DNA of 6,675 nucleotides from positions 1-6,675 of the forward strand of contig CALBST010000440.1 of assembly GCA_937967425.1 (NCBI GenBank), given 5' to 3'. Positions 1 to 6,675 of the stretch are shown here, piece after piece; within the stretch, counting starts at the first letter, position 1; each line of letters begins with the position of its first letter. The notes under the pieces were generated by a model. It did no database searches. It was given only the letters and a program-made list of their open reading frames with translations, and was not told the DNA's origin. Both the position numbers and the translations under genes were made by a program. This DNA comes from an uncultured Caulobacteraceae bacterium (GTDB taxonomy: Bacteria > Pseudomonadota > Alphaproteobacteria > Caulobacterales > TH1-2).

Positions 1-154
1 CCAGAACAATCTGAGACCACAGCGATTTTGGGGCGATTTCGCGGTTGCGTTCGACGGCGACCCGGCGTCCGTCGATCCCCAGCGAGGCGAGGAGTTCCGC
101 CAGCGTCGCGGAATCGGGCGCCTCTCGCGTTTCTCCATTGACGATCAGACGCAT
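1..154 (-). CDS. thiS: Sulfur carrier protein ThiS (5' part, cut by window edge)
   Basis: ThiS is the small ubiquitin-like protein that carries sulfur, as a C-terminal thiocarboxylate, to thiazole synthase ThiG in thiamine biosynthesis. The 51 codons visible read as a ThiS fold: the first strand MRLIVNGE, then [11 protein letters not shown] (residues 18-28), VAVERNREI (32-40) and PKSLW (42-46). These match the family pattern of VNGE, TLxxLL, VAVExNxEI and PRSxW. The family is about 65 residues long, so only the last dozen or so, including the essential Gly-Gly tail, lie outside the window. The ATG at 154-152 is preceded by AGGAAGG (158-164 on the plus strand), a good though slightly close ribosome binding site. 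It is divergent from aroQ. thiG would be expected next, beyond the left edge; that is inference. Confidence 0.88.
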   Translation of the reverse strand, partial: MRLIVNGETREAPDSATLAELLASLGIDGRRVAVERNREIAPKSLWSQIVL

Positions 155-172
155 GAGCCTTCCTATCCGCCC

Positions 173-201
173 GACTTAGAACCCCTTGAGCCGGGGTTCA
201 A
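173..201 (-). promoter_or_regulatory. Candidate promoter for thiS
   Basis: On the minus strand TTGAACC (201-195) and TCTAAGTC (180-173) are separated by 14 bases. This resembles the Caulobacter housekeeping promoter consensus (TTGACGS, 10-14 bases, GCTANAWC), with two mismatches in the -10. A start near position 166 would give a short leader of roughly a dozen bases containing the thiS ribosome binding site. A 7-bp palindrome (GAACCCC 179-185, GGGGTTC 193-199) fills the spacer, so a repressor or activator site is possible. This is a motif match only. Confidence 0.35.
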
Positions 202-244
202 CGCAGGGCCTCCATCCGCCCGCGCAAGGTACGTTTTGGGGACG

Positions 245-703
245 ATGCCGGACGCAAAGCCAATCTACGTGCTGAACGGCCCCAATCTGAACCTGTTGGG
301 GACCAGGGAGCCTGAAATCTATGGCCGGGTGACGCTGGCCGAGATCGAACAGGCGTGCGCGGAACGGGCGGCGCAGCTCGGCCGGTCCGTCGTTTTCCGC
401 CAGTCGAACGTCGAGGGCGAGCTCGTGAACTGGCTGCAGGAAGCCCGCGACAAAGCGGGCGCTGTTGTTCTAAACGCGGGCGCCTATACCCACACCTCGG
501 TCGCACTGCACGACGCCATCAAGGCGATCGGCGTTCCGGTGATCGAGACCCACCTCTCCAACCCCGCGGCGCGTGAGGAATTCCGTCACGTTTCGTTAGT
601 GGGCCAAGCCGCAAAGGGCGTCATCGCCGGCTTTGGGGCGACATCGTATTTACTGGCCATCGAGGCGGCTGCCTTGCTGGCGAATGAAGGTCAAAGCGCG
701 TGA
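245..703 (+). CDS. aroQ: Type II 3-dehydroquinate dehydratase
   Basis: AroQ converts 3-dehydroquinate to 3-dehydroshikimate by trans-dehydration, the third step of the shikimate pathway, as a cytosolic dodecamer in this family. The 152-residue protein is full length for type II enzymes and shows the signatures in order: [17 protein letters not shown] (residues 11-27, with R21 and catalytic Y26 in the flexible lid), [10 protein letters not shown] (76-85, N77 and H83), and ETHLSN (101-106, E101 and catalytic H103) followed by R114. The usual NHEG reads NVEG at 55-58, a position that varies in the family. ATG 245 is chosen because it gives the usual short N-terminus. An in-frame TTG at 236, with AAGG about six bases upstream, would add three residues and cannot be excluded. 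Its stop overlaps the accB start, so it is probably the first gene of the operon. Confidence 0.96.
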   Translation: MPDAKPIYVLNGPNLNLLGTREPEIYGRVTLAEIEQACAERAAQLGRSVVFRQSNVEGELVNWLQEARDKAGAVVLNAGAYTHTSVALHDAIKAIGVPVIETHLSNPAAREEFRHVSLVGQAAKGVIAGFGATSYLLAIEAAALLANEGQSA

Positions 704-1284
704 GCAAGAAACCGAGCCGTTCCGTCGCAAAGAGAAAGCCGGCGCGCGTGCCGCAGTTGCGGGCGCCGAAGGCGAAGAAGTCGCAGAGCGGCGTTGATGC
801 TGAGCTGGTGCGCGATCTCGCCAAGGTGCTGGACGATACTGGCCTGACCGAGATCGAGGTCGCGTACGGCGAGTTGCGTCTGCGTTTGGCGCGGACCTTG
901 GTGATGGCGCAGCAGCCGCCGGCGCATACGCATGTGGTGCATTCGGCGCCCGCGCCCTCGCCGGCCCTGCCGCCGCCCGCTGCCGCCGCACCGGCGCCAG
1001 CGCCCGCACCTGCTGCTCCGCCCGCGGCGCCGGCTGACGCGGCGTCGCATCCAGGCGCTGTGCTCTCGCCGATGGTGGGCACCGCATATCTCGCGCCGAA
1101 TGAAGACGCCGCCCCGTTCGTCAAGGTCGGTGACCGGGTGACGAAGGGCCAGACGATCCTGCTCGTCGAGGCGATGAAAACGTTCAACCAGATCCACGCG
1201 CCGAATGATGGCGTAGTGAAGCAAATCCTGGTCGGCAATGCCGATCCGGTCGAATTCAATCAGCCGCTCGTGATCATCGAATGA
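700..1284 (+). CDS. accB: Biotin carboxyl carrier protein of acetyl-CoA carboxylase
   Basis: AccB carries the biotin that AccC carboxylates and that the AccA/AccD transferase uses to make malonyl-CoA, the committed step of fatty acid synthesis. The 194-residue protein has the family layout: an N-terminal segment (about 32-65, with [21 protein letters not shown]) that would contact AccC, a Pro/Ala linker (about 72-115), and a C-terminal biotinyl domain. The biotin site is EAMKTFNQI with K160 (codon 1177-1179), the modified lysine. It starts at GTG 700, with GAAGG at 686-690 as ribosome binding site. The start overlaps the aroQ stop in the sequence GTGA, so translation is probably coupled. Residues 2-27 form a very basic extension before the usual start of the family; no later in-frame start fits better. 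Confidence 0.96.
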   Translation: MSKKPSRSVAKRKPARVPQLRAPKAKKSQSGVDAELVRDLAKVLDDTGLTEIEVAYGELRLRLARTLVMAQQPPAHTHVVHSAPAPSPALPPPAAAAPAPAPAPAAPPAAPADAASHPGAVLSPMVGTAYLAPNEDAAPFVKVGDRVTKGQTILLVEAMKTFNQIHAPNDGVVKQILVGNADPVEFNQPLVIIE

Positions 1285-1288
1285 AGAA

Positions 1289-1409
1289 GGCCGTAGGCAA
1301 TAGGCAGTGGGCAGTTGGCGACCGCGCTTGCGGCGCCGTCTGCGTGCGCACCGCCAACCACACCCCACCTCATTCCGTCCCTACTGCCCATTGCCTACTG
1401 CCGACTGCC
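1289..1409. repeat. Palindromic element of 7-base repeats between accB and accC
   Basis: The left arm (1289-1316) is four tandem 7-base units: GGCCGTA, GGCAATA, GGCAGTG, GGCAGTT. The right arm (1382-1409) is four units on the opposite strand, TACTGCC, CATTGCC, TACTGCC and GACTGCC, which read GGCAGTC, GGCAGTA, GGCAATG, GGCAGTA in reverse. The arms can pair into an imperfect stem of about 23 bp (1289-1311 with 1380-1402) around a loop of nearly 70 bases. Heptanucleotide tandem repeats of this general look are known as interspersed repeats, notably in cyanobacteria. This element separates two genes that are usually close, and its right arm ends four bases before the accC ATG. No gene other than a 46-codon reading frame of doubtful status lies here. 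Confidence 0.75.
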
Positions 1410-1413
1410 CATC

Positions 1414-2772
1414 ATGTTTGATAAAGTCCTCATCGCAAACCGGGGCGAGATTGCGCTGCGCATTCACCGCGCGTGCAAGGAGATGGGAATCTCTACGGTC
1501 GCGGTGCATTCGACGGCAGACTCCGAGGCGATGCACGTGCGGCTGGCGGATGAGAGCGTCTGTATTGGCCCGCCGCCGGCGGCGAAGAGTTATCTGCATA
1601 TTCCTTCGATCATCGCGGCGGCCGAGATCACCGGCGCGCAGGCGATCCATCCGGGCTACGGGTTCTTGAGCGAAAACGCGAAGTTCGCGGAGATCGTGAC
1701 CCAGCACGGGATGACGTTCATCGGCCCGACGGCTGAGCACATCCGGCTGATGGGCGACAAGATCGCAGCCAAGCAAGCGGCGATCGATACCGGCATGCCT
1801 GTCGTGCCCGGCTCCGACGGCGGCATCAAAGACGAGGCGGACGCCAAGGCGAACGGCAAACGGATCGGCTATCCGGTGCTGATCAAAGCCGCCGCGGGCG
1901 GCGGCGGGCGCGGCATGAAGGTCGCGCGTTCGGAAGATGAAGTCGTCGAGGCCTACAACACGGCGCGCGCCGAGGCGAAGGCGGCGTTCGGTAACGACGA
2001 AGTCTATATGGAGAAGTATCTGACGCATCCGCGTCACATCGAAATCCAGATCGTCGCGGACAGCCACGGCAACGTTATCCATTTGGGCGAGCGCGATTGT
2101 TCGCTGCAGCGGCGTCACCAGAAGGTGCTCGAAGAGGCGCCCTCGCCTGCGCTCAATGCCGAAGACCGCGCGCGTATCGGCCAGATCACGGCGGATGCGA
2201 TCAAGAAGCTCGGCTATCTGGGCGTCGGCACGGTCGAGTATCTGTTCGAGGACGGCGAATTCTATTTCATCGAAATGAACACGCGCCTGCAGGTCGAGCA
2301 TCCGGTGACGGAGATGATCACCGGCATCGATCTGGTGCGCGAACAGATCCGCATCGCCGACGGCGCGCAGCTTTCAGTTCGCCAGGAAAACGTGCGCTTC
2401 AACGGCCACGCCATCGAGTGCCGCGTCAATGCCGAGAACCCGGCGACGTTCCGGCCTTCGCCAGGCAAGATCACCGGTTTTCACCCGCCAGGCGGCCTGG
2501 GCGTGCGTTTGGATAGCGCGATCTACGCCGGCTATTCGATCCCGCCGAATTACGACTCGCTGATCGGCAAACTCATCGTGCACGGGCGCGACCGTTCCGA
2601 GTGCTTGATGCGCCTGCGCCGGGCGTTGAACGAGATGGTGATCACCGGCGTGGAGACGACGCTGCCGCTGTTCCGCGATCTCATGAACGAGCCGGACGTG
2701 ATCAATGGCGATTACTCGATCCACTGGCTTGAGAAGAACCTGCGGGATAAGGCCGAGAACGCGAGAGGTTAG
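1414..2772 (+). CDS. accC: Biotin carboxylase subunit of acetyl-CoA carboxylase
   Basis: AccC carboxylates the biotin on AccB using ATP and bicarbonate. The 452-residue protein matches the usual length of about 450. It shows the N-terminal [26 protein letters not shown] (81-89), the ATP-grasp domain with K115 and K158, the glycine loop AGGGGRGMK (161-169), HIEIQIV (208-214), [13 protein letters not shown] (225-237), and the active site [14 protein letters not shown] (287-300) with E275, E287, N289, R291, Q293, E295 and R337. Each of these is one position before its E. coli counterpart. The frame is open upstream to a TTG at 1315, but that would add 33 residues read from the repeat element, so ATG 1414 is preferred. 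The bases before this ATG are the repeat arm and hold no Shine-Dalgarno. Translation may depend on coupling to upstream translation; see findings. Confidence 0.97.
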   Translation: MFDKVLIANRGEIALRIHRACKEMGISTVAVHSTADSEAMHVRLADESVCIGPPPAAKSYLHIPSIIAAAEITGAQAIHPGYGFLSENAKFAEIVTQHGMTFIGPTAEHIRLMGDKIAAKQAAIDTGMPVVPGSDGGIKDEADAKANGKRIGYPVLIKAAAGGGGRGMKVARSEDEVVEAYNTARAEAKAAFGNDEVYMEKYLTHPRHIEIQIVADSHGNVIHLGERDCSLQRRHQKVLEEAPSPALNAEDRARIGQITADAIKKLGYLGVGTVEYLFEDGEFYFIEMNTRLQVEHPVTEMITGIDLVREQIRIADGAQLSVRQENVRFNGHAIECRVNAENPATFRPSPGKITGFHPPGGLGVRLDSAIYAGYSIPPNYDSLIGKLIVHGRDRSECLMRLRRALNEMVITGVETTLPLFRDLMNEPDVINGDYSIHWLEKNLRDKAENARG

Positions 2773-2775
2773 GTC

Positions 2776-3243
2776 ATGCGTGCATTGCTGATCGCTGCGA
2801 TTGCGGGACTAGCTGCGGCGTGCACGCCGCCTGCTGCGACCACGACGGAAACGCCTGAGCCTCCGGCAACGCCAGCGCTCGGTATCGATGACGAGAGCGC
2901 ACAGATGCTGCTGAACGCGCTCGATCCCGTGCTTTCGGAGAACATCGGCCAGCCGGTGAACTTGCAGCCAACGACGGTAAACGTGCGCGACGAGTGGGCG
3001 TTCATTGTTGGCCAGCCGCGCCAAACCAACGGTGCGCCGATCGATTGGTCCACCACCTCCTACGCGCAGCGCGCGGCTGATGGCGTGCTGGATGGCGACG
3101 GGCAGACGTATGCGTTGCTGAAGAACGTGAACGGCGCCTGGGAAGTGTTGGAATACGTCGTGGGCCCAACCGACGTGGCGCACATCGAATGGGCCGGTAA
3201 GCACGGCGTGCCGCCGGATGTGCTGGGTCTGCCGTCGAACTGA
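2776..3243 (+). CDS. Probable lipoprotein of unknown function
   Basis: The product has 155 residues. It begins with a short hydrophobic signal (residues 3-15) ending in LAAAC, so C16 is a likely lipidation site, although Ala rather than Leu at -3 is a weaker lipobox. A Thr/Pro-rich tether (17-34) follows, and then a compact domain of about 115 residues. The domain contains WAFIVGQPRQ (74-83), PIDWSTTSYA (88-97), YALLKNVNGAWEVLEYVVG (112-130) and PTDVAHIEW (131-139). The arrangement of Trp, Gly and Asp residues looks like that of a conserved family of uncharacterised proteobacterial envelope proteins, but I cannot name a domain. It starts three bases after the accC stop, with AGAGG at 2764-2768 as ribosome binding site, so it is very probably in the acc operon. 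Its function is unknown, and being in the operon need not mean a role in fatty acid synthesis. Confidence 0.85.
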   Translation: MRALLIAAIAGLAAACTPPAATTTETPEPPATPALGIDDESAQMLLNALDPVLSENIGQPVNLQPTTVNVRDEWAFIVGQPRQTNGAPIDWSTTSYAQRAADGVLDGDGQTYALLKNVNGAWEVLEYVVGPTDVAHIEWAGKHGVPPDVLGLPSN

Positions 3244-3277
3244 GTTAATGGCGCGTTGATTGCGGCGCCGGGATTGC

Positions 3278-3314
3278 AAACGTGAACCCTGCACTCGACT
3301 GGGGTTCACGTTTT
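3278..3314 (+). terminator. Probable intrinsic terminator after the acc operon
   Basis: AAACGTGAACCC (3278-3289) and GGGTTCACGTTT (3302-3313) form a perfect 12-bp inverted repeat around a 12-base loop, ending in TTTT (3311-3314). It lies 34 bases after the stop of the preceding lipoprotein gene, as expected for a terminator. The T run is short and mostly inside the stem. The hairpin also ends only two bases before the ATG of the next gene, so it could instead act on translation of that gene or be a protein-binding site. Confidence 0.5.
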
Positions 3315-3316
3315 CC

Positions 3317-3532
3317 ATGGCTCAACAATCTTTCGCCGGCCTCGCCGTGCTTGTGGCGCTTACCTTTGCCGTGATGGCGCTGCACGGCTGCGCCAGTTCG
3401 GAACAGCGCGTGGCTGAAAGCTACGGCCCAGCCGTGATCGCGCCGCTTGAAGCTGAGACGACGACGCCCGAATTCCACGGCGCCCGCATCGGCAACGACG
3501 CGCTTCGCTCGCGGGTGCCTGCGGAAAGCTAA
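3317..3532 (+). CDS. Small probable lipoprotein of unknown function
   Basis: The product has 71 residues. A hydrophobic stretch (about 6-22) is followed by ALHGCASSEQ, where L22-H23-G24-C25 fits a lipobox with an unusual His at -2. If cleaved there, the mature part is 47 polar residues with no recognisable domain, rich in Ala, Glu and Thr. ATG 3317 is chosen because it places the hydrophobic segment at the N-terminus. The only upstream in-frame candidate I found is TTG 3260, which would add a charged stretch encoded by the hairpin and is less likely. No ribosome binding site is visible, since the bases before the ATG are the 3' arm of the hairpin at 3278-3314. It could be a real small envelope protein or, less likely, a chance frame. 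I do not recognise it. Confidence 0.5.
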   Translation: MAQQSFAGLAVLVALTFAVMALHGCASSEQRVAESYGPAVIAPLEAETTTPEFHGARIGNDALRSRVPAES

Positions 3533-3611
3533 GCTCACCCGCCGCGAGGCTATCCGAAGGTATGCGTTGCGTGGGCTGACGGGCGCCGGGAAATTTGGCA
3601 GTCTGGCGCGC

Positions 3612-4265
3612 GTGAAGCCGTTCACACCCGAGGATTTGCTGGCCTGCTACCAGCGCGGCGTCTTTCCGATGGCGGAAAGCCGCGACGATGAAGGTTTCTT
3701 TATCGTCGACCCCGAATGGCGCTGCGTGTTTCCGCTGGACGGCTTCCATGTGCCGAGGCGGCTCGCGCGGACGATCCGGCAGGACAAGTTCAGCTTCACG
3801 ATCAACCGCGAGTTCGGCCGTGTCATCGATGGCTGCGCAGCGCCGGGCAAGGACCGCGAAGACACCTGGATCAATCCGGATATACGCGCGCTCTATATGG
3901 AGCTGCATCAGCGCGGCATGGCCCATAGCGTCGAGGCGCGGATAGATGGTCAGCTTGCCGGCGGGCTCTATGGCGTCGCTATGGGCGGGGCGTTCTTCGG
4001 CGAGAGCATGTTCTCGTGGGCGACGGACGCGAGCAAAGCGGCGCTGGTGCATCTGGCGGCGCGGCTGAAACGCGGCGGATTCAAGCTGCTCGACGCGCAA
4101 TTCATCACGCCTCACTTGGAGCAATTCGGCGCGCAGACGCTGCCGCGGCGGATTTTTCAGGCGCTGCTGGGGTTGGCGCTGGAGACGCAGGGCGATTTTC
4201 GCGCGCTGCCGGTTGAGACGAGCGGCGCGGAGTTGTTGAAGACACTTTCTCCTCGCCCCGCTTAG
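3612..4265 (+). CDS. aat: Leucyl/phenylalanyl-tRNA--protein transferase
   Basis: Aat transfers Leu or Phe from aminoacyl-tRNA to the N-terminal Arg or Lys of proteins, marking them for ClpS/ClpAP degradation by the N-end rule. The 217-residue protein matches the usual alphaproteobacterial length. It shows YQRGVFPMAE (13-22), PLDGFHVPRRL (41-51), TWINPDIRALY (85-95), GMAHSVE (102-108), GGLYGV (117-122), GGAFFGESMF (125-134, with E131 of the active centre), DASKAALVHL (139-148) and LLDAQFITPHLEQFGA. GTG 3612 is chosen because homologues begin at about this point. The frame is open back to 3447, and TTG 3567, with AAGG six bases before it, is an alternative start. The last residues (LSPRPA) and the TAG stop come from the palindromic element that follows, so the native C-terminus seems to have been replaced. 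It converges on serS. Confidence 0.95.
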   Translation: MKPFTPEDLLACYQRGVFPMAESRDDEGFFIVDPEWRCVFPLDGFHVPRRLARTIRQDKFSFTINREFGRVIDGCAAPGKDREDTWINPDIRALYMELHQRGMAHSVEARIDGQLAGGLYGVAMGGAFFGESMFSWATDASKAALVHLAARLKRGGFKLLDAQFITPHLEQFGAQTLPRRIFQALLGLALETQGDFRALPVETSGAELLKTLSPRPA

Positions 4266-4351
4266 CGGGGGAGGATGTCGCGAAGCGACAGGAGGGGGAT
4301 GTACAATGTCCCCCTCCCCTAACCCCTCCCCCGCTTTGCGGGGCGAGGGGA
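4250..4351. repeat. Composite palindromic element between aat and serS
   Basis: A GC-rich nested palindrome of about 100 bases. The left unit (4250-4275) and right unit (4324-4351) are near-perfect inverted copies, and each folds on itself: GCCCCGC-TTA-GCGGGG on the left, CCCCGC-TTT-GCGGGG on the right. Between them are a perfect 6-bp stem with a GAA loop (TGTCGC 4276-4281, GCGACA 4285-4290) and a 9-bp stem (GGAGGGGGA 4291-4299, TCCCCCTCC 4309-4317). The layout is that of an interspersed palindromic (REP/BIME-like) unit, and similar sequences rich in CCTCCCCCGC are familiar between genes of GC-rich proteobacteria. It covers the last codons and stop of aat and ends one base before the serS stop. 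It may act as terminator for both converging genes, though neither strand has a clear U run. Confidence 0.75.
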
Positions 4352-4352
4352 A

Positions 4353-5777
<1,425 letters not shown>

Positions 5778-5800
5778 TTAGCGGAAGGTGCGCGGGAGCG

Positions 5801-6646
5801 CTACGGGGCGGGCGGATGAACGTCCGCGGATGCTTCCTCTTTCGCCCGTGTCTTTTCCATCGCAGCGACGATCCAGATGGAAACTTCGTAGAGCAGGTAA
5901 ACCGGCACGGCCATGACGAACATGGAGATGACGTCGTTCGGCGTGACCAAGGCGGAGAACGCGGCGATGCCGACGATGGCGTAGCGGCGGCCTTTGCGGA
6001 GCAGAGAGGTCGAGACGACGCCGATGCGGCCGAGGAGCGAGAGCACCACCGGCAGCTGAAACATCAGGCCGAACGCCAGAACCAAAGTCGTCACCAGGCC
6101 CATATATTCTTCGACCTTCGGCAAGTAGGTTACTTGCACCGGGCCTTCGGTGACTTCCTGCGTCAACGCGAAGTTCAGCGCGAACGGCATGGCGACGTAG
6201 AATACGAACGTCCCGCCAAGCGCGAACATGATCGGCGCCGCCAACAGGAACGGCGCCACGGCGGCGCGCTCCTTCCGGTAGAGCCCAGGCGCGATGAAGG
6301 CGTAGGCCTGCCAGGCGATGATCGGAAAAGCCGCCACGATGCCGCCGAACAACGCGATCTGCATCTTCACCGAGAAGAAGCCGAAGGCGCCCGTGTTGAT
6401 GAGTTGGATCGCGTCGCCTGCCCGCTCCGGGTGCGCCACGGCCATGGCCGTCTGGAACGGCTGGACCATGAACATGAAGATCGGATCGACGAAAATGAAG
6501 CAAACGATGAAGCCGGCGACGATGGCGCCAACGGCCGTCATCAAGCGGTTGCGCAGTTCGGCCAGATGATCGAGCAGCGGCGCGCGCGAGGCTTCAATCT
6601 CCTCCTCGTCGGTGAGCTGAGTTTTCTTTCGTGTCGCCGTGCTCAC
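5801..6646 (-). CDS. tatC: Sec-independent protein translocase TatC
   Basis: TatC is the inner-membrane receptor that, with TatB, binds twin-arginine signal peptides and recruits TatA to export folded proteins. The 281 residues contain a cytoplasmic N-terminus with HLAELRNRL (27-35), six hydrophobic segments (roughly 36-54, 98-118, 130-155, 181-203, 221-234, 239-261), the conserved loop FIAPGLYRKE (117-126, with E126 matching the signal-binding Glu of E. coli), and D238 in TPND, where most relatives have TPPD. The C-terminal tail (263-281) is charged and Pro/Ala-rich. It starts with GTG at 6646-6644, with GGAG six bases upstream (6653-6656 on the plus strand), and overlaps the upstream stop in GTGA. 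The tatB-tatC-serS order is common in alphaproteobacteria, which supports both calls. Confidence 0.97.
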   Translation of the reverse strand: MSTATRKKTQLTDEEEIEASRAPLLDHLAELRNRLMTAVGAIVAGFIVCFIFVDPIFMFMVQPFQTAMAVAHPERAGDAIQLINTGAFGFFSVKMQIALFGGIVAAFPIIAWQAYAFIAPGLYRKERAAVAPFLLAAPIMFALGGTFVFYVAMPFALNFALTQEVTEGPVQVTYLPKVEEYMGLVTTLVLAFGLMFQLPVVLSLLGRIGVVSTSLLRKGRRYAIVGIAAFSALVTPNDVISMFVMAVPVYLLYEVSIWIVAAMEKTRAKEEASADVHPPAP

Positions 6647-6675
6647 GGCGCGCTCCGCGCGGCGGGCGGGGCGAC
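6643..6675 (-). CDS. tatB: Probable TatB, last ten codons (cut by window edge)
   Basis: Upstream of tatC on the minus strand one frame reads VAPPAARSAP and stops at a TGA that overlaps the tatC GTG start (GTGA). A Pro/Ala-rich tail is typical of TatB C-termini, and tatB directly before tatC is the usual order. Only ten residues are visible and another frame is also open here, so the call rests on context. Tight overlap with tatC suggests translational coupling. Confidence 0.55.
   Translation of the reverse strand, partial: VAPPAARSAP

Noticed and set aside
191..215. Sequence GGGGTTCAACGCAGGG resembles a tRNA T-arm and 3' end.
   Set aside because: The five-base stems on either side of the TTCAACG loop do not pair, and no acceptor, D or anticodon arm is found upstream; the GGGGTTC is explained by the local palindrome.
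299..421. AroQ has NVEG where NHEG is usual.
   Set aside because: That His is not a catalytic residue and other functional type II enzymes vary there, so this is normal divergence.
621..1368. Long minus-strand open frames opposite accB.
   Set aside because: High-GC shadow frames with low-complexity Ala/Arg/Gly translation, no homology that I recognise, and a strongly supported accB on the other strand.
1381..2301. A 306-codon minus-strand open frame opposite accC.
   Set aside because: It lies fully inside accC, is rich in Arg/Asp as expected from the antisense of a GC-rich gene, and shows no family signature.
3447..3611. Possible 55-residue N-terminal extension of Aat.
   Set aside because: It overlaps the small lipoprotein gene in another frame, is Arg-rich as out-of-frame GC-rich sequence tends to be, and homologues begin near GTG 3612.
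5778..6503. A minus-strand open frame of 241 codons overlapping tatC.
   Set aside because: It is the +1 shadow of tatC, which has clear TatC motifs and membrane segments in its own frame.

Overview
The window is a stretch of ordinary chromosome from an alphaproteobacterium, most likely of the Caulobacterales/Hyphomonadales type. The evidence is high GC, the neighbours aroQ-accB-accC with aat close by, the tatB-tatC-serS order, alphaproteobacterial protein signatures, and a promoter resembling the Caulobacter housekeeping consensus. All recognisable genes are housekeeping genes. I see no phage, transposase, CRISPR, RNA gene or defence system, and no novel multi-gene system.

Layout, left to right. 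Positions 1-154 (minus) hold the 5' part of thiS, cut by the window edge. A 90-base divergent region follows, with a promoter-like site and a palindrome. On the plus strand come aroQ (245-703), accB (700-1284, GTGA overlap with aroQ), accC (1414-2772) and a probable lipoprotein of unknown function (2776-3243), which look like one operon. A perfect 12-bp inverted repeat, probably the operon terminator, sits just before a 71-residue probable small lipoprotein (3317-3532). Then comes aat (3612-4265). Aat converges on serS (4353-5768, minus), which follows tatC (5801-6646, minus) and the last codons of a probable tatB (minus, off the right edge).

How the genes work together. AroQ serves the shikimate pathway. 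AccB and AccC are the biotin carrier and biotin carboxylase of acetyl-CoA carboxylase, the entry to fatty acid synthesis. Aat tags proteins for the N-end rule pathway. SerS charges tRNA-Ser. TatB and TatC export folded proteins. ThiS carries sulfur for thiazole synthesis. The link between them is conserved gene neighbourhood rather than one pathway.

The interesting material is between and inside the genes. (1) A palindromic element built from 7-base repeats separates accB from accC and runs up to the accC start codon, leaving accC without a visible Shine-Dalgarno. A 46-codon reading frame spans the gap exactly, overlapping the accB stop and the accC start. (2) A composite GC-rich palindrome lies between the convergent aat and serS. 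It supplies the aat stop codon and contains a strong G-quadruplex motif in the serS sense strand. (3) SerRS carries an insertion of about 35 residues relative to E. coli, with an internal helical repeat, just before the serine-binding TxE motif.
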